A DNA stretch of 64,000 nt from Rhizobium sp. CF122. Lineage in GTDB: Bacteria > Pseudomonadota > Alphaproteobacteria > Rhizobiales > Rhizobiaceae. Location: assembly GCF_000282035.1 (NCBI RefSeq), contig NZ_AKKA01000070.1, positions 124,001 to 188,000 on the forward strand, read 5' to 3'. The notes beneath the pieces were generated by a model. That model was given only the letters and a program-made list of their open reading frames with translations, was not told the origin of the DNA and did no database searches. Position 1 is the first letter of the stretch; each line of letters begins with the position of its first letter. Positions 55,030 to 64,000 of this stretch are shown here, in pieces. A program made the translations under genes and the position numbers.

Positions 55030-55275
55030 GTTCGTGCCGGTTTCGTCGATCTCGTCATTAATCAGGCAAGAACATGCATAAACAAATGCGATTACGCACG
55101 CAAGGGCGCGCGCCATACACGTTTCGTCACGCTACGAAACAACGCCCACCGAAATCGTGAGAAATGAGAAAAATATTCGCACCTGCCGATTTTCTTTGCA
55201 GTTTTCTACGCTTCTTCTCAAATGCTTTTCTGCGATTTTCCATGCATCGATTACATCTGGTGAACTGGACAAGAC
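55030..55275. promoter_or_regulatory. Divergent promoter region between deoR and the amino-acid binding protein gene
   Basis: This 246-bp gap holds both promoters. The part nearest the binding-protein gene has four direct copies of TTTTCT/C beginning at 55190, 55202, 55226 and 55236. These could be regulator contacts on one face of the helix, but there is no known match. Confidence 0.3.
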
Positions 55276-56049
55276 ATGAACCTCCTAAAGACCATCGCCG
55301 CCGCCGCACTGATACAGGCCGCCGCGCTCCTTCCTGCCATCGCCGGCGACAACCTCGCGGCCATCAAATCATCAGGTGTCTTGAAGATCGGCACCGAAGG
55401 AACCTATGCTCCGTTCACCTTTCATGACACGAGCGGCAAGCTGGTCGGTTTCGACGTGGAGATCGGCGAAGCGGTTGCCGCCAAGCTTGGCGTCAAGGCG
55501 GAATTCGTCGAAGGCAAATGGGACGGCCTGATCGCCGGTCTCGATGCGAAGCGCTACGACACAGTCATCAACCAAGTCGGCATCACCGAGGCGCGCAAGC
55601 AGAAGTATGACTTCTCCGAACCCTACATCGCGTCGAAGGCAGTCCTGATCGTTCGCGATGGCGACGACAGCATCAAGGGTTTTGCAGACCTCAAGGGCAA
55701 GAAGTCGGCTCAGTCGCTGACCAGCAACTTCGGTAAGCTCGCCCAGGAGGCCGGCGCCGAACTCGTCGGCACCGACGGCTTCGACCAGTCGATCCAGCTG
55801 GTGCTGACCAAGCGCGCGGACGCAACAGTCAACGACAGCCTTTCCTTCCTCGACTTCAAGAAGCACAAGCCAGAAGCTCCGGTGAAGATCGTGGCAGAGC
55901 AGGAAAATGCCGATTATTCCGGCATCATCATCCGCAAAGGCGAGCCGGAACTGCTGGAGGCGATCAACAAGGCACTGGACGACGTCAAGGCCGACGGCAC
56001 CTACAAGAAGATTTCCGACAAGTACTTCGGCCAGGACGTTTCGAAGTAA
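55276..56049 (+). CDS. Amino-acid ABC transporter substrate-binding protein (family 3; cystine-type)
   Basis: A 257-residue periplasmic binding protein with a signal peptide (MNLLKTIAAAALIQAAALLP, cleavage near AIAG/D). Family 3 motifs are GVLKIGTEGTYAPFTF, GFDVEIGEAVAAKLGVKAEF and ADYSGIIIRKGEPELLEAIN. Similarity is to cystine/FliY-type proteins, so cystine is the first guess. The gene is followed by a terminator and then, 0.4 kb on, by the permease and ATPase of the same system. Confidence 0.92.
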   Translation: MNLLKTIAAAALIQAAALLPAIAGDNLAAIKSSGVLKIGTEGTYAPFTFHDTSGKLVGFDVEIGEAVAAKLGVKAEFVEGKWDGLIAGLDAKRYDTVINQVGITEARKQKYDFSEPYIASKAVLIVRDGDDSIKGFADLKGKKSAQSLTSNFGKLAQEAGAELVGTDGFDQSIQLVLTKRADATVNDSLSFLDFKKHKPEAPVKIVAEQENADYSGIIIRKGEPELLEAINKALDDVKADGTYKKISDKYFGQDVSK

Positions 56050-56063
56050 GCTGAAAGCCATCA

Positions 56064-56096
56064 AACAGGGGCGGCACTTTTGTCGTCCCTGTTTTT
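56064..56096 (+). terminator. Rho-independent terminator after the binding-protein gene
   Basis: The stem AACAGGG/CCCTGTT is followed by TTTTTA. It separates the binding-protein gene from the permease and ATPase genes, so higher expression of the binding protein is likely. Confidence 0.8.
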
Positions 56097-56385
56097 ACGC
56101 CGTCGGATCGACGTGATCATGCTGGCTGCGGTCAAGATTTATACGCTGCCTCATCATGCGATCAATCCTTTTCCGCTGCCGGATCTCGGAACGGATGGCC
56201 AGGATAAGCGCTCCGACGACGATGAGCAGAACGGCGCGGAAAACCCAAAGGGCGCCGGTAGGACCAAGGAGAGCGACTATCAGGCGGCCGTTTCTCCCGC
56301 CGTCGACATCGCCGACAAGGATCAGGCCCGCAACCACCGCTGCAAGGGCGGCATACAATCCGAAAATCAAGCGATCTCTTCTCAT
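56095..56385 (-). CDS. Small two-span membrane protein, unknown, on the opposite strand within the ABC cluster
   Basis: A 96-residue protein with two membrane spans (FGLYAALAAVVAGLILVGDV and ALWVFRAVLLIVVGALILAI) and a basic cytoplasmic-looking C-terminus (RSEIRQRKRIDRMMRQRINL). It lies on the minus strand between a plus-strand binding protein and permease. No strong ribosome binding site is visible, so I hold it as probable only. Confidence 0.5.
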   Translation of the reverse strand: MRRDRLIFGLYAALAAVVAGLILVGDVDGGRNGRLIVALLGPTGALWVFRAVLLIVVGALILAIRSEIRQRKRIDRMMRQRINLDRSQHDHVDPTA

Positions 56386-56511
56386 AGTGGTGAGAGAATG
56401 TAACCGCGGGATGAAAAAAGCGCTACGCGATCTGCTCTTGCAGGAAGTAGCCTGCGAAGGGTATCTCCCAAAGCACGCAACGATCGCGTCACTAGAACAG
56501 AAAGAACACCC

Positions 56512-57192
56512 GTGCCGCACTGGTTTCAACTGATGGCGGAGTCGCTTGGTCCGCTCCTCTGGGCCGGCCTGATCTTCACGATCCCGCTGACGCTCCTGTC
56601 ATTCACATTCGGTCTCATACTTGGATTGCTCACGGCAATCGCGCGGCTTTTCGCACCTGCGCCGATCGTCGCCATCGCACGGTTCTATGTCTGGGTGATC
56701 AGGGGCACACCACTTCTGGTACAGCTCTTCGTCATCTTTTACGGCTTGCCGAGCGTCGGCATCCTGCTCGACGCGTTTCCGGCGGCGCTGATCGGCTTCA
56801 CCCTCAACATCGGTGCCTACAGCTCCGAGATCATTCGCGCCGTTATCTCCTCCGTGCCGAAGGGGCAGTGGGAAGCGGCCTATTCGATTGGCATGAGCTG
56901 GCGTCAGGCAATGAGCCGCACGATCCTGCCGCAGGCTGGGCGTGTTGCGGTGCCGCCGCTCTCCAACACATTCATTTCGCTGGTGAAGGACACCTCGCTT
57001 GCCGCCGCCATTACGGTGCCCGAGCTGTTCCAGGCGGCGCAGCGCATCGTCGCGACCACTTACGAGCCGCTGATCCTCTACATCGAGGCCGCATTGATAT
57101 ACCTTGCTTTGAGCTCCGTCCTATCCGCGCTGCAAGTCCGCCTCGAGCGTCGCTTCGCGCGCTACGGCGGTATGCTGGAGGCAAACGCATGA
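56512..57192 (+). CDS. Amino-acid ABC transporter permease (HisM/GlnP family)
   Basis: A 226-residue inner-membrane permease with five spans. The family motif YVWVIRGTPLLVQLFVIFYG is near residue 63, and the EAA loop is GQWEAAYSIGMSWRQAMSRT. It starts with GTG; an ATG 21 bases later is possible. Its stop overlaps the ATPase start as ATGA. It is the only permease, so it would act as a homodimer. Confidence 0.92.
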   Translation: MPHWFQLMAESLGPLLWAGLIFTIPLTLLSFTFGLILGLLTAIARLFAPAPIVAIARFYVWVIRGTPLLVQLFVIFYGLPSVGILLDAFPAALIGFTLNIGAYSSEIIRAVISSVPKGQWEAAYSIGMSWRQAMSRTILPQAGRVAVPPLSNTFISLVKDTSLAAAITVPELFQAAQRIVATTYEPLILYIEAALIYLALSSVLSALQVRLERRFARYGGMLEANA

Positions 57193-57950
57193 TCGAGCTT
57201 TCGCATATCGAAAAGCGCTTCGGCGACGCCGTCATTCTGAAAGACATCAGCATCCGCATTCCCGAAGGCAGCGTTACGGCGCTCGTCGGTCCGTCAGGTG
57301 GCGGCAAGAGTACGCTGCTGCGCTGCATCAACCTGCTGGAGATCCCGACAGCAGGCATGATCCGCCTCGGCGACGAGAAGCTGAGCTTTGCGCCAGGACA
57401 GAAGACCGGCTGGCAGGCGATCCAGAAGATCCGCCGGCAGACCGGCATGGTATTCCAGAACTTCCAGCTCTTTCCACATCAGACAGCCATCGAGAACGTG
57501 ATGGAAGGCCTTGTCACCGTCTTGAGGTGGCCGAAAGAAAGGGCACGGGAGCGGGCAATGGAACTGCTGACGAAGGTCGGCATGGCGCACAAAGCCGACG
57601 CCTGGCCTTCGACGCTATCGGGTGGCCAGCAGCAGCGCGTCGCAATCGCCCGCGCGCTCGCCCCGTCTCCACGCGTTCTTCTCTGCGATGAACCAACCTC
57701 GGCGCTCGACCCAGAACTTTCCGCCGAAGTCGTCGATGTTCTCGGTCGTCTCGCCAGCGAGGGCACGACAATGGTGATGGCGACGCATGACCTGCGCCTC
57801 GCCTCCAAGATCGCCAATGACGTCGTCTTCCTCGAGGCCGGCAGCGTGGTAGAGACAGGAAGCGCAAGGAACATCTTTACGGCGCCTGAGCGCGAGCGCA
57901 CCAAGCGCTTCATCTCGACGATCAACGCCGCCCACACCTACGACATTTAG
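57189..57950 (+). CDS. Amino-acid ABC transporter ATP-binding protein
   Basis: A 253-residue ABC ATPase with Walker A GPSGGGKST, Q-loop GMVFQNFQLFPHQTAIENVM, signature LSGGQQQRVAIARAL and Walker B VLLCDEPTSALDP. It is typical of polar amino-acid importers (GlnQ/HisP group). Its ATG overlaps the permease stop, so it is the last gene of this transporter. Confidence 0.94.
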   Translation: MIELSHIEKRFGDAVILKDISIRIPEGSVTALVGPSGGGKSTLLRCINLLEIPTAGMIRLGDEKLSFAPGQKTGWQAIQKIRRQTGMVFQNFQLFPHQTAIENVMEGLVTVLRWPKERARERAMELLTKVGMAHKADAWPSTLSGGQQQRVAIARALAPSPRVLLCDEPTSALDPELSAEVVDVLGRLASEGTTMVMATHDLRLASKIANDVVFLEAGSVVETGSARNIFTAPERERTKRFISTINAAHTYDI

Positions 57951-57971
57951 GCACGGGCGGCGGTTAGAGCT

Positions 57972-58532
57972 TTAGACCGCGCGCGCCGCCTTCAGCGCTT
58001 TGCCCCACCAGACAAGCTGGTCGAGCTGGTTCTTAGCGGCCTCGACGAGGTGCGCGTAGTCGTTCAGACTCCTTCCGTTCTTGGCAACGGAGAGATATTC
58101 CGGGAAAGAAATGTGAACGCCTGTCTTCACGGAAACGGCGCTCATTTCGACGAAGATCAACCGCAACTGCTCGACCGCACGCGCGCCACCGACACCGCCG
58201 TAGCCGACGAAGGCAACCGGTTTATGGACGAAATGACCGAGATCGATCGCATTCTTGAGAACGGCCGTCGGCGCATGGTTGTACTCGGCGGCCGTGAAAA
58301 TGTAGCCGTCGAACTCAAGCAGCTTCTTCTTCCAGCGCTCCGCCGTTTCATTCTGAGATTCAGTTGCGCTTGCCTGTCCGAGGAAGGACATCGGGTAGTC
58401 CAAGAGATCGAGAACTTCGACCTCGAATTCGGGGCGGCTTGCGGCTATCTGAGCAATCCACTTGGCAGGATGATCCGCAAAACGGCCAATTCGCGTGCTT
58501 CCGATGATGACGGCAATCTTGAGCGTACTCAT
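57972..58532 (-). CDS. NAD(P)H-dependent FMN reductase
   Basis: A 186-residue flavodoxin-like protein. FMN-binding motifs are IIGSTRIGRFADHPAKWI at the N-terminus and TAAEYNHAPTAVLKNAIDLG near residue 80, with GYGGVGGARAVEQLRLI. It belongs to the SsuE/ArsH/azoreductase-like FMN reductases. Its gene is convergent with the ABC ATPase and lies downstream of pyc on the same strand, separated by a terminator. The physiological acceptor is unknown. Confidence 0.9.
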   Translation of the reverse strand: MSTLKIAVIIGSTRIGRFADHPAKWIAQIAASRPEFEVEVLDLLDYPMSFLGQASATESQNETAERWKKKLLEFDGYIFTAAEYNHAPTAVLKNAIDLGHFVHKPVAFVGYGGVGGARAVEQLRLIFVEMSAVSVKTGVHISFPEYLSVAKNGRSLNDYAHLVEAAKNQLDQLVWWGKALKAARAV

Positions 58533-58559
58533 ATCAATCCTCTCACGAAAAATATAAGA

Positions 58560-58575
58560 GCGGCCCGAAGGCCGC
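58560..58575. terminator. Hairpin downstream of pyc
   Basis: The stem GCGGCC/GGCCGC closes on a CGAA tetraloop (TTCG on the minus strand). On the minus strand it is followed by TCTTATATTTTTCG, so it can terminate pyc. A CCTTTTT run follows it on the plus strand as well. Confidence 0.75.
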
Positions 58576-58598
58576 CCTTTTTATCGTTCGAATGTCCG

Positions 58599-62063
<3,465 letters not shown>

Positions 62064-62178
62064 TGCTGTCTCCTCACGGCATCGAAACGGGCAATGCTGC
62101 ACCCGCGAAGAGAAGTCTTAACGCGCTGTCACGGAAAGTTCAATTTCCAGAACCGCCGGAAATAGAATTTCTCTAGGA

Positions 62179-62919
62179 CTAGGTGATGAGGCCATGCCGG
62201 AAGGCGACAGCGACTGCATGCTGTCTGTTTTTTGCTTTCAACTTGTCTTGCAGGCCGTTCATGTACCAGTCGACGGTGTGGTTCGAAATCTTGAGACGCT
62301 TGCCGATCTCCACGGAGGTCATGCCTTCGGCAAGATACTGAAGTATTTCCATCTCTCGGCGCGTCAAGCGCGTGTCGACGCCGGAAACTTCTTCAAGTGC
62401 CGGAGCCTCCCCCTTGAGATCAAGGAGCCGCCAGAAAGCCTTTCGAGCGACGGCGCCAAAAAGCGAGATCTCGACAGGAGAAAGATCCACGGGCGTTCCG
62501 CCTACGCTCATGTTACCGAGGATGCCGTTTCGGCCATGGATAGGGAAAATGTAGCCGTCCTTCAGGCCATGGCTATGGGCGTCGGCCATCATTTGCTCCA
62601 TGCGCCGGTGATGCGGATCCTTGCGGAAAGCCGTCAAGCTGTCCTTCCAACGAAACGGTCTTTGCGCATGTGCGAGATAGCGCACCGTCGGGTCGGTCAG
62701 AACGTATTTCTTCGAAAGATAGATTTGTGCCCACTTCTCTGGCCAATGGCCGGCAAACATAAGGCTGACTGGATCTTCAGTCGCTCTGAGATGCCGCATA
62801 AGGCCATAATACTGGAAACCATAAGAGTGAACGACGTGCTCGAGCTCCGCGATGACGCCTTCCGCCTTCCGGCATTCCTCTAGAACAACAAGCAATTGAA
62901 TTAACGAATGAATATTCAC
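62179..62919 (-). CDS. LuxR-family regulator with intact acyl-homoserine-lactone pocket (LuxR solo)
   Basis: A 246-residue LuxR-type regulator. The autoinducer-binding domain retains the TraR pocket residues at matching spacing: Trp63 and Tyr67 (WAQIY), Asp76-Pro77 (LTDPTVRYL), Trp91 (FRW) and a Gly near 118. The C-terminal GerE HTH is LTRREMEILQYLAEGMTSVE with IGKRLKISNHTVDWY. The start is GTG. No luxI-type synthase is in the window, so it may be a solo that reads signals made elsewhere. It lies between pyc and ndvA. Confidence 0.88.
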   Translation of the reverse strand: MNIHSLIQLLVVLEECRKAEGVIAELEHVVHSYGFQYYGLMRHLRATEDPVSLMFAGHWPEKWAQIYLSKKYVLTDPTVRYLAHAQRPFRWKDSLTAFRKDPHHRRMEQMMADAHSHGLKDGYIFPIHGRNGILGNMSVGGTPVDLSPVEISLFGAVARKAFWRLLDLKGEAPALEEVSGVDTRLTRREMEILQYLAEGMTSVEIGKRLKISNHTVDWYMNGLQDKLKAKNRQHAVAVAFRHGLIT

Positions 62920-63245
62920 CAAAACGCCCCCACCCAATTGGGCTTCACATTGAATAGTAACAGCCAATAGGCCATGCCCCGATGGCGGGGCGCCTTTCGA
63001 TGCAATCAAACATCAATCTAGAATATGTATTATCGTGTGCCAGCGCAGTCGTTCAACGCAAGCGAAAATTGCGAAATTTTCAAACCGCCCCAAAAAATTT
63101 CAGACCCCAGGCATTTGCATGCGCTTCGGGACCCAAAGAATCTTCCTTGCGAAAGCCCCCTGAACGCTTCGTTAATCGCCGGTTCAGATATCTTTCTGTA
63201 GCGTCGCAGCATCCACTATTTCGCAGATGCACAAGAGGTATCGCC
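62920..63245. promoter_or_regulatory. Divergent promoter region between the luxR-type gene and ndvA, with dyad
   Basis: This 326-bp gap holds the promoters of both genes. A 7-bp perfect inverted repeat GAAAATT-GCGA-AATTTTC at 63064-63081 is a candidate operator. I see no classical lux box. Confidence 0.4.
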
Positions 63246-64000
63246 GTGTCGCTATTCAAGGTCTATGCAAGAGCTTTGCGCTATCTTGGCGCCTACAAGC
63301 TCCGCGTATCCCTGGTCGTTATCGCGAATATCGTGCTTGCCGCGATCACAATCGCCGAACCCATTTTGTTCGGCCGCATCATCGATGCGATCTCGGGCAA
63401 GGGCGAAGTTAAACCCATCCTTTTCATGTGGGCCGGTTTTGCCGTCTTCAACACCATAGCCTTTGTTCTGGTCGCGCGTGAGGCCGACCGACTGGCTCAT
63501 GGCCGGCGCGCCACGCTGCTGACGGAAGCGTTCGGCCGTATCATCTCGATGCCGCTGTCCTGGCATCATCAGCGCGGCACGTCGAATGCGCTGCATACGC
63601 TGCTGCGCGCATGCGAAACGCTCTTCGGCCTTTGGCTCGAGTTCATGCGCAACCACCTGTCAACAGCCGTGGCGATCGCACTTCTGATCCCGACCGCGAT
63701 GTCGATGGACCTGCGTCTTTCGGGCGTACTGGTCGTGCTCGGCGTAGCCTACTGGCTGATCGGTCGTCTCGTCATGAGCCGTACCAAGGACGGCCAGGCG
63801 TCAGTCGAGAACCACTACCACACAGTATTTTCGCACGTCAGTGACTCGATCAGCAACGTGTCGGTCCTGCACAGCTACAACCGCATCGAGGCCGAAACCA
63901 AGGCGTTGAAGTCCTTTGCCGACCGCCTGCTGCAGGCTCAGTTTCCGGTTCTCGACTGGTGGGCTCTGGCCGGCGCAATGAACCGCATGGCATCCACCAT
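63246..64000 (+). CDS. ndvA: Cyclic beta-1,2-glucan exporter NdvA/ChvA, N-terminal part
   Basis: The gene runs off the window after 251 codons. The start is GTG (MSLFKVYARALRYLGAYKLR) with GAGG upstream. The encoded part is the membrane domain of an ABC exporter with the spans VSLVVIANIVLAAITIAEP and LFMWAGFAVFNTIAFVLVA, and the loop ARGRRATLLTEAF-like HGRRATLLTEAFGRIISMPL. I recognise it as the NdvA/ChvA exporter of cyclic beta-1,2-glucan, needed for hypo-osmotic adaptation and nodule invasion in rhizobia. The ATPase domain lies outside. Confidence 0.96.
   Translation, partial: MSLFKVYARALRYLGAYKLRVSLVVIANIVLAAITIAEPILFGRIIDAISGKGEVKPILFMWAGFAVFNTIAFVLVAREADRLAHGRRATLLTEAFGRIISMPLSWHHQRGTSNALHTLLRACETLFGLWLEFMRNHLSTAVAIALLIPTAMSMDLRLSGVLVVLGVAYWLIGRLVMSRTKDGQASVENHYHTVFSHVSDSISNVSVLHSYNRIEAETKALKSFADRLLQAQFPVLDWWALAGAMNRMAST

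Overview
The window is a GC-rich, densely coded stretch of chromosome from a member of the Rhizobiales. The gene content points to Ensifer/Sinorhizobium: a ChvA/NdvA beta-1,2-glucan exporter, RpoH2 with an EcfG(RpoE2)-type promoter in front, a CarD regulator, PhaR with phbAB, an atypical amino acid:[carrier protein] ligase, a SAM-II leader before metA and ICE/IRO-like iron boxes. This assignment comes from recognising genes and motifs, not from a database search. I see no mobile elements, rRNA, tRNA or CRISPR arrays.

Layout. 1-2.8 kb: ferric-iron ABC transporter on the minus strand (fbpA, permease, start of the ATPase), with candidate Irr and RirA sites upstream. 3-8.3 kb: a three-gene catabolic operon resembling pipecolate/D-lysine degradation (dpkA, amaB and amaA-like), with a divergent LysR regulator and a stand-alone Lrp ligand-sensing domain. 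8.3-14.1 kb: the most unusual locus, a tight five-gene minus-strand operon of carrier protein, acyl-CoA-dehydrogenase-like flavoprotein, aminoacyl:carrier-protein ligase, DUF1839 protein and a GH2 glycosidase. It looks like a small pathway that loads an amino acid on a carrier protein, and its product is unknown. 14.4-17.2 kb: the EF-P lysylation set (epmB, epmA) divergent from efp. 17.4-24.6 kb: small envelope proteins under an EcfG-type promoter, a cluster of seven GANTC methylation sites, a Suv3-like RNA helicase with an S4 protein, ferredoxin, CarD, a putative stress-controlled leader with a small ORF, and rpoH2.

24.6-32.9 kb: M48 metalloprotease, thiamine transporter thiBPQ behind a TPP riboswitch, an MFS/MarR divergent pair and thiamine pyrophosphokinase. 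32.9-39.6 kb: ABC-F protein, a periplasmic protein, an SbmA/BacA-like ABC protein with a ruined ATPase site, metA behind a SAM-II riboswitch and an aldose epimerase. 39.7-43.4 kb: amino-sugar catabolism operon (GntR, SIS deaminase, NagA, second SIS protein) with an operator over the first start codon. 43.5-48 kb: two small membrane proteins, phbB and phbA, phaR, a membrane protein and rpmF.

47.6-64 kb: GST, 2H phosphoesterase-like protein, MtgA, ispA, LysE exporter, ispG, MFS/DeoR pair, an amino-acid ABC transporter in three parts, NAD(P)H-FMN reductase, pyruvate carboxylase, a LuxR-type receptor with an intact acyl-homoserine-lactone pocket and the first 251 codons of ndvA, which runs off the end.

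Together the genes cover central metabolism and isoprenoid, thiamine and methionine synthesis, with several RNA- and protein-level switches. The exceptional part is the carrier-protein operon at 8.3-14.1 kb.
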